Source: Capronia americana
Taxonomy: Eukaryota; Ascomycota; Eurotiomycetes; Chaetothyriales; Herpotrichiellaceae
NCBI GenBank assembly: GCA_016110215.1
Contig: JADWQD010000006.1
Span: 2,012,988 to 2,076,987 of the forward strand
Reading direction: 5' to 3'
Length of the DNA stretch: 64,000 nucleotides
In this document: positions 23,905-35,908 of the stretch, in pieces
Position numbering within the stretch: the stretch's first letter is position 1
Layout of the letters: the number at the start of each line of letters is the position of its first letter
The notes under the pieces: model-generated
Database searches by the model: none
The model's input: only the letters and a program-made list of their open reading frames with translations
What the model was told of the DNA's origin: nothing
Made by a program: the position numbers and the translations under genes

Positions 23905-25604
23905 TCATTCTTCTCCAACCTCTGGACCGCAGGGCGCGACATGGATCTGCCAGTACTTCTGGAACAAATCTGGGAGGTTACCGCTGTCTGGTCTGCTCTC
24001 ATCCTCGACCCGGTACTCAGGATGAGTAACGCATTCAGCTAGGATGCCTTCCTTCACACCGGTGTTTTGGTACTGCAAGAACTTCTGCGTGACCTTGACA
24101 TATTGATTGACGCCTTCGTGTACATCAATCGTGGCGCCAGTTGTGAAGCTTAACAGCCATGGCTCGATCAACGGCGCGTCGGTGACGGATGGGTGAGATG
24201 TGCCCACTGCAGAGAGTCAGTACCGGCCGACGAAAGGAAGAGGGGCATACGAGAAGTCATGAACCATGCGTCTCTTCCACGTTTCAAAACGCCTCGGACG
24301 ACATCCTTGACGACGTCGAAGTGCGGCCGCCCGAAGAAGACCGAATGTCGGCTCGACCAGGAATTCGAGTGAAGAACCAAAGTCGGGACATGGACATCGT
24401 GATTGAGAGGACCGCTTTGTTTGCCTCTGGTGACCGTTAGCAGCAGTTCTTGAGTTCGTCAAGCTCCCGGCTTACGGATCAAGCACCACCGCGCCCTGGA
24501 ACGGGAGATACTTTGACGGTCCATTTTTCAGCGTTTGTAACTGATGGGTGTTAGCGGCGTCAAATGGCAAAGAGACCGAACTCACTGCCAGTGTTGCTCC
24601 AAACGAGTGCCCGCCAATTGTGGCATTCTGGATGGCAAGTCGCCCTTCCCAATGGTGTAGATGCTGACCTTCCCGGCGAGAGTTGGATTCGAAGATCTCA
24701 GCACCTGCGCCATAGTTGATCTGGTTCAGCACGCCAACAGTCTCTTCGACTTCTGCCTGTCGGAAATCAAGCTGAGCCTGCTTGAACGCATCACCGTCGA
24801 GGCCGGAATCAGCCGTCAAATGTCGGACGTCAAAATGCAGTAGCGTCCGATGCGGCTTGCCGTGTTTGATGACCTGGGTGCCTGGTCCACTACCATCTCG
24901 ATGTTCGATTGCGGCGACAACAAAACCTCGACTCGCAAGCTCTCCGACGTACTGAGTGTACTGAGTCCGAGAGCTGGCCATGCCATGGGAGAACACCATG
25001 ACCGGTAATCCATCTTCGAACGCCACGGCATCATTCCCGAACTCGGGCGACTGCAAAACGATTGAGGATCCATGCAGCGGAACATCGACATGTGCTGGAA
25101 TTTTTGTGCTGCCCACCAGTCCCCACAAACCGAAAGTGATGAGCGAGTTGGTGACGAAATTGCTGATGCGAGCAAATCGAGCATAACCTTCGCCGACTAT
25201 TGCCCGCGGCTTTGGCACCCAGTGATGATGCGGTTTTGACGAGACAGTACCCTTTGTCGCAGGGTAGTACAGGGTAAACAGAACAGTCTCGAGCTGCGAT
25301 CGTCAGAGACTTCCCTCGCCGTCACTTCTTCACTTACCTGGAAAGCTGGATGGCCGCTGTCCTTGAATGTCGCGTTGTTGATCGATCGATTCTCTACGGG
25401 GACCTCCACGTCAATCGTGCCAACTTCATACGGCCCCGTGTATGCGGGCAGATTTGACGAAAGCAACGGTGACGACGAAAACAGAGTACGAATGACCAAG
25501 AAAGTGGCGATACCGCAGCAAAGAAAATACCTCCATGTCGGGCGAGGCTGATATATTATTCCCCATAGCCTCTGGCGCAAGCGCTCCCATATCAATGATC
25601 CCAT
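23905..25604 (-). CDS. PAF-acetylhydrolase-like phospholipase A2
   Basis: Five exons: 25604-25338, 25293-24586, 24540-24476, 24426-24251 and 24206-23905, 505 residues; introns are 44-49 nt, all GT-AG. The family (plasma PAF-AH / isoform II) hydrolyses the sn-2 acyl group of short-chain or oxidised phospholipids. An N-terminal hydrophobic stretch (YFLCCGIATFLVIRTLF) suggests a signal anchor. The alpha/beta-hydrolase core shows VMVFSHGMASSRTQYTQY (oxyanion region), IEHRDGSG, and the nucleophile elbow GHSFGA with Ser at about 319; GAVVLDP should supply the Asp, and GTSHPSVTD the His. Intron 2 is 45 nt and multiple of three with no stop, so its retention is possible; splicing gives the family-like GATLALQTL. 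The ATG at 25604 is the first in frame. Confidence 0.88.
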
Positions 25605-26558
25605 CTCTGCGACAGTAGCGAGCGACACGGGTAGAAGATCCTGGAGGTTTGAGAAAGTCCTTATGGTTATCTTTAACTGGGGGGCATGCCGGGGCGGTGC
25701 GTAAGCGGCAATTGTCCCTGCAGTCGGGAGGAGCGATCCGCCGGCGGTGACATCATTTGCAGGCCCGTGGCTTGCTGCCAAACGATGCCTAGAGCATCCG
25801 GAGCAATGTTGTCCCCAATTGCCCGCCCTTTTCGATGCATGCTTGCGGTGTCACCAGCGGTTCAGGCACTGCCGCAGTCGAGACAAATGCTGACGCCAAC
25901 CAAGTCTTGGTATTAATTGTTCCTCGCCGGCCCAGGATCGTTAACTCCGCTGAGTGGTTACGTCTTGGCAATTCGCAAGCAGAAGTTCTTGGGGACTTCC
26001 TGGAGTAGCCGAAGCATTTGACTGGAAGACTGAAGCTCGCGTCAAGTCCGCTCACTTCCGTTGCGTCCAGCTGCTATCGCGGAGACCGGCCGATTACCTT
26101 TTCTCATCTGCAAATTTGAACTCGTTGGGTCTCAAATGCTGCAGTACAAATTCCAATCTGGGAGCGGCCCTGGCGGGCTCCGCTTCATTTCCGGATGGTC
26201 AGTGATGGATATTGACTACCGCAGCTTTGCCTCAACTTCCATCAATTCCACAGTACCAGCATGATGGCGGTTACAGCAGACCAAGTCCGCACGCATGACA
26301 CAAGTTATTGTCGATCCGATCATCTCTAGTACGAGCGAGATGAATTGTTACAATTCCCGTCTGTTCGTGCCTGGGGGCTTCATTGTGTGCGGGTCAAGAT
26401 TGGCTAACTTCCTAGTTGTCGAGGGGAGTACATGGATTAGAGCGCGAAGATCACAGTCGCGATGGGCTCCGGAACAGACATATGAGTCGAGAATTTCTCT
26501 CCAACCTCGTTCTCCCTGGCATTTTGCGTTGTGACGACCGAACTCCGAAACGTTGAAT
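25605..26558. other. Divergent promoter region
   Basis: About 950 bases between the PAF-AH-like gene (minus) and the glycoside hydrolase (plus). Short open frames only; nothing recognisable. Confidence 0.4.
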
Positions 26559-27800
26559 ATGGCACACTTCACCCTCGCGGGCATTATGGCGATCACTTAC
26601 CTCGCTAGGCATTGTATGGCTCTATCGGTCGCCTCTAATGCTAGCTAGGATATGTTCTGGGGCACCTCGAGCTACTACGCTCACGGTCAGTCAGCCAAGG
26701 TATTTGATGAGCGTTGCTTACATTGCCAGGACTCGACGCGGCTACTCGTACCTCATGGCTCGACGGCTTGCAACGAGACGGCGCGCGTATCATTCCCATC
26801 TGGGTCAACGGCGTTTCTCCCGGAACGTACAAAGGCACCAACGTCACCGTCACGATTCCCAACCTCGAGGAGACTGTCGGCGTCTTCAACGACACCGTTC
26901 TCAATGCCATTGACGATCTTATGGCCGAAGGTCACTCACGCGGCATCAAGTTCATTGTCTCTGTCCACGACGGCAACGCATTTGGCCAGAACTCCTGTGA
27001 TGCCTACTGCGACAAGTTCGGCGGATTTGGTCCCGCTTCTGGGACGCCAATTACTCTCGGGAGCTCATTCTACACAAACCCGGCAGCCGTGGCTGCTTTC
27101 GACGACAGGATTGCCCACATCATGAACTACCAGTCGCCCAATTTTGGGAAGGTTTGGTCCAATTTGACCGAAGTAATCGCTGCCTTCGACATCGAGAACG
27201 AGCCTATGATACAAGCAATCACGGAGTTTGACAGTGCCGGACCTGGATGGTTCTGCGATCGAGCCAAGCAGTTGAAGAAGTACATTGGCTCCGCTCCCAT
27301 CGCCGTCTCCACGGGTGGTGCTGGCGGTAGTGGAAACATCTATCAAGACTGGAACTGGAGACCATGGTTGTTTCAATGCCCAGAAATCGATTGGATCGCT
27401 CTGCATGGCTACGATGGTGATTGGACTCAGTGGGTTCCGAATGCGACAGCCCTAGCCACCCACTACAACAAAAAGGTCTTCGTTGAGGAATGGGGCGTTG
27501 TCGCCTCTGCACGAGCAAACAATCTTGCGTGGAACTTTGAGAAGTTTGTGGAGCTCGGTTTGAGCTGGGTGTACTGGGAACTTGTTCCTGGGGCGATCAA
27601 GAGCTGCAGTTGTGGTTCAGACCGTAGCAATGCCGTTTTCGAGGTAGAGCACCCCACTGACCTGTGCTGACCTGACCATTCTGACTGATCTCGTGTAGGT
27701 GCAGCTAGACGGACCGGACTACGCTGGATTCCAATCGATCGCCAATCGTACCTTGACAGCCAAATCAGCGTATGATTTCTCGGCATACCTGGCCTTGTGA
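26559..27800 (+). CDS. GH5-like glycoside hydrolase with TAG at the signal-peptide junction
   Basis: Exons end at 26685, then 26730-27643 and 27699-27800. From the ATG at 26652 the product is 349 residues. The family is retaining endo-glycosidases acting on beta-mannan, beta-glucan or related polymers. FWGTSSYYAHG, a DIENEP motif (acid/base Glu) and FVEEWG (nucleophile Glu) with HGYDGD and WVYWELVPG nearby fit a GH5-type barrel; exact substrate unknown. A signal-peptide-like segment (MAHFTLAGIMAITYLARHC...) starts at 26559 in the same frame, separated from DMFWGTSS only by TAG at 26646-26648. I found no GT-AG intron that removes the TAG and keeps phase. Either the gene is recently broken, or translation starts at 26652 and the protein is not secreted, or there is a sequence error. 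Confidence 0.78.
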
Positions 27801-28409
27801 GAGACGGGAGACGTGGGCACGTGGGATTTGATGCATATAGGATGCTGACTGGTTGTGATGGAACCTCGAGATATGGCTGCTCGGTTAAAGCTAGTGGAAT
27901 TGCCGCAATGAACCGCCCACTGTCCGCACACACATATCCCTAAAGAACCGTTTGGGTCCATCGCCGTCATGGTCCGTCTGACCTTGCGCGGTGATGAAGC
28001 TGTATGCTGAACAGGTCCCCTCAAGCTCTTACTCGTACAGCGACACGCGCTTCTTCTGCAAATCAGGAAGCGAACGAGTAGTACGCTATCCACAACCCAT
28101 GCAACCTCAGGCCGACACGGAGTAGACCACAGCTCAACCCCCTGTCATCGTGCGCCCCTGCGACAAAAGATCATCAACTGCCCGTGGGGTAAAGCTTCTT
28201 TCCCCTCAAGAAAGCTTGCGGAGATCAGGCTACGCTTTGCCGCTCCTGTCACGGACTTACAGACTCTCCGCGCTCGATACGGAGATTGATCTTCGTTGAT
28301 CATGAACACTTTGTGCTGTTCTAGGTGTGATGTTGCAGTAAGAGGATTATAAGTCGGATGATGTTCCGCAAGCTGGAGAAATGGCATCAAACGATCATTC
28401 CGTGCAAGC
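27801..28409. other. Intergenic, promoter of first sugar transporter
   Basis: No gene or repeat seen in these 609 bases. Confidence 0.35.
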
Positions 28410-30325
28410 ATGGCTACCCTCAAAGTGAGTCGTCTTGGTTGAAGTTCGTCGTCCACTGACAACTGGTAGGAGAAGGACGCCGCCCACGACGTTGAAGATT
28501 CCAAAACTGTCGTTACTGACAAAGAGATCAATGCTGCCAACGCCGAATTCGCCGCTGCACTGGGAGTAAATGCTCCTAATCCTTGGGGACGAGGACATCT
28601 CGCCCTGTATGCATGTTGTGTTTCGATCTACCTTTGTTCGACAACGAATGGTTGGTTGACCAAGGAGGCTCTTGGCCTGAGTTGACTCGATCAGGCTACG
28701 ATGGCTCCCTCATGGGCAGTATCAATGCTCTGCCAAACTACCTCAAGTACTACGATGTTCCAGAGAATGATCAATCCGGTACAGGCATCGTCTTTGCAAT
28801 ATTTCAAGTCGGGCAAATGACTGGGGCGTTGTTCGTGTGGCTCGCAGACTGGAAAGGGAGGAAACTGCCTGTGTTTCTCGGCTGCGCCGGAGTGATCGTT
28901 GGCACCATCGTTACTGCAACGGCGAAGACATGTGAGTGCTCCTCAAATGGCATCAGGGCCCATGCTTACGAAGGCAGTGGCGACGTTCATTGGCGGTCGA
29001 TTTCTGTTGTCCTTCTTCTGTACGTGGGCGACAACAGCTGCGCCAATGTACATCGTGGAGATAGCGCCGCCTTTGGTGCGCGAGGGCCTCAGAGGACGTA
29101 TGGAGCATGCGGCTGACTTTTACAGTACCGTGGTACCGTGTCTGGACTTTACAATACCCTGTGGTATATGGGCTCAATCATCGCGACATTTGGTATGTCT
29201 ATAATCGAGGCCGCTAGCGGGACTGACCGTGGCAGCCGTGTATGGAACCCATCTTCACTTCCCCGACTCGAATCTTGACTGGCGTCTGCCCCTGTGGCTC
29301 CAACTGCTTTGTCCGGGAATTGTCTGCGCCACTATATGGCTTGTGCCAGAATCTCCTCGCTTCCTGATTGCCACCGATCGCATCGACGAGGCTCGGGACT
29401 TCATCGTCAAGTACCATGCCAACGGCGACGCCTCTCACCCGATCGTCAATCTGGAACTGAACGAGATCCAACACAATCTGCGTGACGTTCCACTTGCATC
29501 TTGGAGGAACTTCTTTGACCTGCGGATACTGGTCAAGTCTCGTTCAAGACGGTACAGAACTATGCTCAACTTCGCGTGGAGCTGGTTCGGTCAGTTTTCA
29601 GGAAACAAGTAAGACCGTCCTGCATGCTTTGCACTTGTGCTGACATCTGTAGCGTTATTTCCTACTATCTGCCTCTCCTTCTGACTAATGTTGGCATCAC
29701 TGACACCAACACGGTTCTCCTGCTAAACGCGGCATATGCTTTGACCGGTTGGATCTCAGCCACTGCCGGGGCTCGCTTCCACGACATCGTCGGTCGACGC
29801 AAAATGATGCTCGGTTCCACGTTTGGAATGATCATCTGCTTATTGATCACCGCCGGGACTGCGGCAGGGTACGTCAACACGGGATCGAAAAGTTCGTCGG
29901 ATGCAAGCATTGCGTTCATCTACGTCTTTGGCGTCGTGTTTGCATTTGCGTATACCAGCATGCAGCCAATCTATCCCGCCGAAGTAATGTCCAATGAGAT
30001 GAGGGCCAAAGGAATGTGGCTGTTTCAGTTCACTGCTGGCCTCGCATCGTTTGTCAACACCTTTGCCGCCCCGGTCGCATTGAAGAACATCAAGTATTGG
30101 TTTTATGTATTCTTCATCTTCTGGGACTGCTTTGAGTTCTTCTTCATCTACTTCTTCTTCGTCGAGACGAAAGGGCGTACGCTTGAAGAACTGGACGAGG
30201 TGTTTGAAGCAAAGAATCCAAGGAAAGCAAGTACCAAGAAGATTGCTGTCAGAAGGTTGGAGCTTTTGGGAGGAGATGCGAGAAATGCTAGGATCCCGAG
30301 TGCTGATCCGGAGGTTCAAGCGTAG
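28410..30325 (+). CDS. MFS sugar transporter (sugar-porter family, lactose-permease-like)
   Basis: Seven exons: 28410-28424, 28470-28650, 28695-28931, 28978-29075, 29126-29192, 29236-29608 and 29653-30325, 547 residues. All six introns are 43-50 nt and phase-consistent; the first exon has only five codons. It is a plasma-membrane symporter with 12 helices. Landmarks: NGYDGSLM in helix 1, the GRK loop after helix 2, APPLYRGTVSGLYNT formed across intron 4, PESPRFL, the DIVGRRK loop in the second half, and the C-terminal ETKGRTLEELDE. Splicing at intron 4 uses the GTGCGC donor; that choice recreates the YRG motif expected after helix 4. The substrate (hexose, disaccharide or other) cannot be told from the sequence. 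Confidence 0.9.
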
Positions 30326-32466
30326 GGTAGTCGTAAGTGTGGCACTGGGTCAAGGCCGTGAGGTCGTTGTCATGGAGAGTGAAGCCGAACAGCGTAATTC
30401 GAGGCTAGGCGAGAGGGTATTTGTAGCCCACACCTCTCAAAGTTCGGCGAAGAGAGGAACCAGTCACAGCTGAATGCGACCATAGTTGGACCAAATGTAG
30501 TTCAGCAATTTGAAGAATAGGACCGCAGCGACTTGAAGCAGAACAGTCTCTAAACCTGGTTTTGTCAGACCCGCGACTTTTCGAACACGCCACTGCACGC
30601 CGCGTGATGCCTCGTGCGCCACCACACGCCTGTCAAGCCAAGGGAAGAACACCACTGTCTGTCTGACCGCGCTCGTTCGCTTTGTTACTCGGTGAGTTCC
30701 AAGTCATCGTCCTATCTCCATGTCAACAGCATTAAGGTTGCCGTCGGTAGGGCGTTAATTACCTGTCCTCGCAACGGCTCCAGACACTTGCCTGGATCGC
30801 ACAACCCCAGGTTGAAACTTGAGGTTGCAGCGTTCTGCATTGGAGCTAGCCACAGAGATTGGGACGTTGTCAAGAGGAAGATGCCAGCCGTGATCATGTT
30901 CGGTCGACATTTTGGTCCACTCGCAAAGCATTTCTGGACGAGCCAGTCATTAACTAGGTATGTCGTGTTGGCTCTTCACGGGATCTCCACTCTTCGTCTC
31001 TGGCTGGGTACTGACTTTGCGGCATCTGCGCCTTTGTGTGCCTCGCCCACGAACCCGCATCAACAAGATACGTGCAGCGCTGTCATGTCTCGCTGAAGAA
31101 CTGATTCCTATTCCCGACCTGGGCACGCGGATTATATCAGTCACGCAGTCTCAAGCCTCTTGAATGGCTCCTATGTAGAGGTTGAGATTGTCTGATCTTC
31201 TGGCACTGCAACTGCTTCATACCATCTCGCCAAGAAGAACCAACGAAGCATGATATTTGCGCAATCTCCACAATCTCTCACCTTTTGGCATACCAAGTAA
31301 CCTTGGAAGGAGGAAGGAGGACGAAGTGCTCCTTGACAACCGCCGCTTAACAGAACTCACTCTCCGCCCTGGAGGAGATTCATCTCCCCCGCGGGAGATC
31401 TCACCGACGCCAAGCCACCGGAATTGCATTGTACGACATCTTGGAACATGGGAATCCCCTCATCTTGAAAGCAAATCCCCTTCGCGACGCGGACAGTCAG
31501 CCGATACCCACAGTAAAACGCGCCCAGCTTTTCGTTCATACGAACCTCCAGATCGTTGGCTGGATTCTGTTCCAGAAGCCTCCTGAAATTCTTGGATTTT
31601 CTTGGACTACTGGGTTCCCGTCCATCTGGTCACGAAGAGGCGTCTGGCCAATTCTTGTCAAGGCGGGAGCGATCGTCTGTTGGGACTCTGATTGGCCGGG
31701 AGAGCAGACGGATTGTATTGGCAACATTGGCAGGCTTGTCCTGGCTAGGAGCGGCTCGAGTTTAACCGGCTTGGTATTGGGGGGTGAATACGACCACTCT
31801 CTCGCTGTGACTGAAGAGAGCTGATGGAACAGATGGACTAGCAAGTGCTTCCACCGGACAAATGCTGAAGACGAACTGTGTTCACCTCAAGCACTGCAAT
31901 ACCGACGACCTGGCAAAGCATGAAAGCAGCGAAGCCTTCCACCGAGCCCGCCTCCCGAATGACCTGCCACCTATCGCCGAGGGATCAGGGCAGCTCTGGC
32001 AAATCCAAGACTCGCTCCCCATCCTGCAAGACCACCTTTCCCCTCTGATCATTTCCCATATCCAGATGAACCCCGGTGGATGGAGTCAGAGTTCCCCGGT
32101 CGACTCCTCCATCCCCCGGGGTATGCTACCCCAGGACCGCATCTTGGCTGGGTTTGCCGGACTTCCTAGCCTTACCTCACGGCCAATGCATTATGCCGAA
32201 CCCAATCTTTCCTAGCTTATACATGGCTCTCCGCAGATCAACGGATGGAACCCATACCTTGGGAGCCATGTTGCCGCGAAATTCTCCACGCCAATCGAGA
32301 TTGATTCCAGATCCCCTCGCCATCGTCTTTAGCCTGAACTCCAGCAAGGTGACATTACACCTGAGGGAGCAACATAAAACGGAGGTTGCATCTCTCTCGT
32401 CCTCTGCCGATATGCTGGTCCTCCTCACAGATTACCTGCTACCGATCTACTCGTATCAACAGTATC
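30326..32466. other. Intergenic 2.1 kb between two transporters
   Basis: Several open frames of 100-160 codons exist (for example 30614-31096 and 31429-31824, plus) but none shows a motif or plausible splicing, and I call none. The right end is the promoter of the second transporter and contains the CreA-like cluster listed separately. Confidence 0.4.
32071..32134 (+). promoter_or_regulatory. Cluster of CreA-like sites with a perfect inverted repeat
   Basis: Four CYCCRS matches lie in 64 bases: CCCCGG at 32071-32076, 32094-32099 and 32114-32119, and CCCCAG at 32129-32134, with the reverse form CCGGGG at 32116-32121. A perfect inverted repeat GGGGTA-TGC-TACCCC spans 32118-32132. SYGGRG is the known CreA/Cre1 target, and the cluster is about 330 nt before the ATG of a sugar transporter, which fits carbon catabolite repression. 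Function is inferred. Confidence 0.45.
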
Positions 32467-34276
32467 ATGGCGACAGGACAAGCTGGCTATCGCTTCTTCA
32501 AGCGGATCGTTCACAATGATGCCATGGCACAGGATCCTCCTGAGATCTATGGCTGGAGGGCGCTTTTCCTTGCGATGAGTGTACGGCCACCTACTGTGTC
32601 TGACGCCGGCAGAATCTAACTGGGCTGCAGTCCGGCTTTGGTGCCATGTTGTTCGGGATGGATAGCTCCATCATCTCCGGAGTTGTCGTCTTACCCACCT
32701 TCCTCTCTCGATTCGGCCTTGCTGGTGCTGAGAGCAAGGCCGCGCTCGCCAACCTGCAAGCCAATATTGTCTCGACGCTCCAAGCTGGTTGTTTCGCCGG
32801 TGCCATCATCGCCGGTTTCATGGCCGACAGGATCGGACGCAGAAGGTCACTCCTCGTTGCGGGCACCGTCGTTCTGGTGGGCGTACTGCTCCAGTTCAAT
32901 GCGTGGGGACACTTGGCAGCTCTGTACGTCGGCAGGTTCATCGCTGGCCTCGGTGTTGGAGTCTGCTCTGTTGTCACGCCACTGTACACCTCTGAGAACG
33001 TCCCGCGAGCCATTCGCGGTCTGCTCACCGGCACCTATCAGTTCTTCATTGTCCTTGGGGGCATGTTGGCGTATTGGATCAACTACGGTGCAAGTTTGCA
33101 TTTGCCCGGGGACAGCTCGTGGGTTGTACCGCTGGCTGTCCAGGGTATTCCTGCTGTCCTCCTCCTGGTTTGTATGTTCATGTGCAACGAGTCCCCTCGA
33201 TGGTTGGCGAAGCAGGACCGCTGGGAAGAAGCAAAGGCCGTTCTAGCCAGAGTCCGCATGCTGCCAGCTACTCACGAATACGTCGAGGCCGAATTTGGCG
33301 AGATGGTAACCCAGCTCGAGAACGAACGGGCCCTGATGCGTGGGGCGGGGTTCAAAGACCTCATGAGGGAAATGTGGTTGATACCTGGAAACCGGCGGAG
33401 AGCTATCTTGGTCGTCGTGCTGATGATCTGTCAACAAATGACTGGAACGAACGCCATCAACAACTATGCGCCGCTCATATTCCAGAATATCGGCGTCCAA
33501 GGTCACAACACAGGGCTTTTCGCTACGGGCATCTACGGCATCGTCAAATGCATCAGTTGTGCCATCTTCCTCCTGTTCTTGGCAGACACACTGGGACGTC
33601 GCAAGTCGCTCCTCTGGACGGCCATCGGTCAAGGTTGTTGTATGCTCTTCATTGGGCTATACATCAGAATCTCTCCACCCATTAAAGGCGAGCCTGTCCC
33701 TGCTGTGGGATACGTTGCCCTGGTTTGCATCTTCTTGTTTGCAGCTTTCTTCCAGTTTGGATGGGGACCAGTGTGGTATGTTTACGCCTCAGACCGTCTT
33801 CCTGGCTGACTGTTTGCAGCTGGATCTACGCTTCCGAAATCCCCACTGCTCGATTGCGAGCTTTGACTGTCGCTTTGGCTGCCGCGACTCAGTGGCTTTT
33901 CAACTTTGTCGTCGCACGCTCAGTACCGGTCATGCTTGTCACCGTCGGGTACGTGTTGATCTGCCCAAGAAGGTTCCTGGCTGACAGTAGTAGTGCGAAT
34001 GGTTACGGCACCTACCTCATCTTTTGCTCGTTCGCTTTCGCCATGTTTGTCTTCACCTGGTTCTTCATCCCTGAAGTAAAGGCTCCCGTTCGGTCGGGAT
34101 TAATACATGCTAACAGATTATCCCAGACTAAAGGAAAGTCGCTTGAGTCAATGGATGCCTTGTTCGGCGTTGTGCCTCATGATGAGGCCGCACTGGAACG
34201 TGGCCAACTTGGTTCAGTGAAGCCAATACGCGAAAGTTTAGAAAAGGATATTCAAGTCGAGCAGATTGAAAAGTGA
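32467..34276 (+). CDS. MFS sugar/quinate-type transporter
   Basis: Five exons: 32467-32580, 32631-33775, 33820-33948, 33994-34075 and 34127-34276, 539 residues; introns 44-51 nt, phase-consistent. A second sugar porter, clearly different from its neighbour. Landmarks: FGMDSSIISGVVVLP in helix 1, DRIGRRRSLL, GRFIAGLGVG, CNESPRWLAKQDR, QQMTGTNAINNYAP in helix 7, DTLGRRKSLLW and PETKGKSLESMDALFG near the end, the last formed across intron 4. The N-terminal YGWRALFLAMSSGFG, built across intron 1, resembles quinate and other polyol/aromatic-acid permeases, but substrate assignment would be a guess. The stop lies 46 nt from the stop of the convergent P450. Confidence 0.9.
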
Positions 34277-34322
34277 AGCGAACCCGAAGGACAATCACGG
34301 TATGTGTTCTGCCCTGATGTGA

Positions 34323-35908
34323 CTATTTCCTTCTCCTGACAAATACCTCCAGTCCTCTTTGGACCACGAAGAACGTCGAATGTGACTTCAATGGCCTGCC
34401 AGGATGGACAAGTTCGAAGTCGAAATGCGTAAGCAGTTGAGGTATGATCTTGTTAATCTCAAATAGTGCAACATTTCGTCCAATGCAGACATGACCACCA
34501 CCTCCAAACTGATTGCCGTTAGTAGTTTCTTTTCATTGGTGTTGTGAACTTGCCTGATACATATGCTTCTTCATTTCCTTGACATCCCCAGACAGCCATC
34601 GTGCCGGACGGAATATATGGACGTGCTCTCCGAACAACGCATCACGGTGAACGACCCAGCCGTTGACGGAGGCCACAATTCCTCCCGGATACAACCTGCC
34701 GTCAATCTTCGCGCCGCCTTTGGGTACATACCGAGGAATGCTTAACCCAACAGCTGGCCTCATCCGCATGGTCTCCAGTAAGCACGCTTGGAAGTACGGT
34801 AAGTCTTGTGCTTCCGCCCACGTTACGTTTGGTGAGAGGCTGGCCTGGCGAATCTCCCTACAGAGATTGCGGTATACTTCCAGGTCTGAAAGCACAAAAT
34901 GAAAAAAGGATTGCATTGTCGATGCGGTCGAGTCGGCGCCGGCACCACTATAAAGATGTTAGCCAAATCCAAGACTCATGGCACTGCCTCCTACATTGCA
35001 CCGTGAGCCACGGAGAAGACATCTGTGTCGGAGAATTTGCTTGGGTCTTTTGCACTCCCTTCCATGAGTTGTCCAAGGAGATCTTTGCGATCAGGCTCGA
35101 GAAAGAACCGGCCGGTGCTCTTTCGCTTCGCAATCTCCCCCAACGCCATCTGCGTGATCCGGGGCGGATTCAGGAGAGTGATTAGGTACTGAAAAGCCGG
35201 CGACTCTCGGAGGATGTGACGGAACTCGGGGATCTGGCCCACGATCCCATCGTACCATTGCACATCGTCTATCAACTTGATCGTGCCTCCAACATCCTTT
35301 TCCTGGGCGACGAACCCATATCGTTGCGAGAAGGCAAACTCGCCAATGACGTCAAAGGCGAAGTAATGCAGCAGTTCTCCAAGGTCACAAACTCTCGCCG
35401 AGTCTGCGTAGCCGCTGGCCTTGTTGATCAGTTCCTGTTGCACATCTTCGATCCATGGACTCATCTTTTGGACGCTAGCTAAACTGTACGGCACCACGGC
35501 GACCCGTTTCATGGCGGAATGCTTCCATTCCCGAATTTCCGTGAAAATATCGGGTGCATGCTTTGGGGGGAAGACTCGATAGAATTCAGTCTTGGTGAAG
35601 CCATTACCTGGTGCTAGGATGTCATGGGCAGCGTTGGGCGAGGAAAAGGAGAGCTCGTTGGGTGCCACTCGGACGATGCTCCCATACCGGCGATGTAGAT
35701 CAATGAAGTCGAATTCAGTGTGGCCCTTGTAAACACTCCATACCTTCCAGAGGCGGGTGACGGAGCAGATAAAAGGGCCCGGATAGTTTGCGAGTGGGTG
35801 GAAGTACCGCCTGAAGATGGCACGAGCAACGAAAAATAGTACAAGCACTGACAGAATGTTGCCTTTGACGAATAACAAAGACTCGACGACGAATGTAGCT
35901 CTTGCCAT
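34323..35908 (-). CDS. Cytochrome P450 monooxygenase
   Basis: Three exons: 35908-34995, 34947-34554 and 34508-34323, 497 residues. An N-terminal membrane anchor (NILSVLVLFFVARAIF) and Pro-rich hinge (YFHPLANYPGPF) are followed by the I-helix GAGADST (formed across intron 1), the K-helix ETMR, FRPARW, and the haem loop FGGGGHVCIGR with Cys at about 444. The sequence resembles the pisatin-demethylase-like microsomal P450s of fungi. Intron 2 (34553-34509) begins with GC (CAG|GCAAGT) and ends in CAG: it looks like a genuine GC-AG intron, because the haem motif then joins in phase and a nearby GT donor does not. Substrate unknown; neighbouring ALDH, flavin monooxygenase and transporters suggest a shared pathway. 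Confidence 0.92.

Noticed and set aside
30614..31824. Frames of 131-160 codons between the two transporters
   Set aside because: No family motif, odd composition, no plausible introns; I looked for a Zn2Cys6 regulator and saw no C6 cluster.
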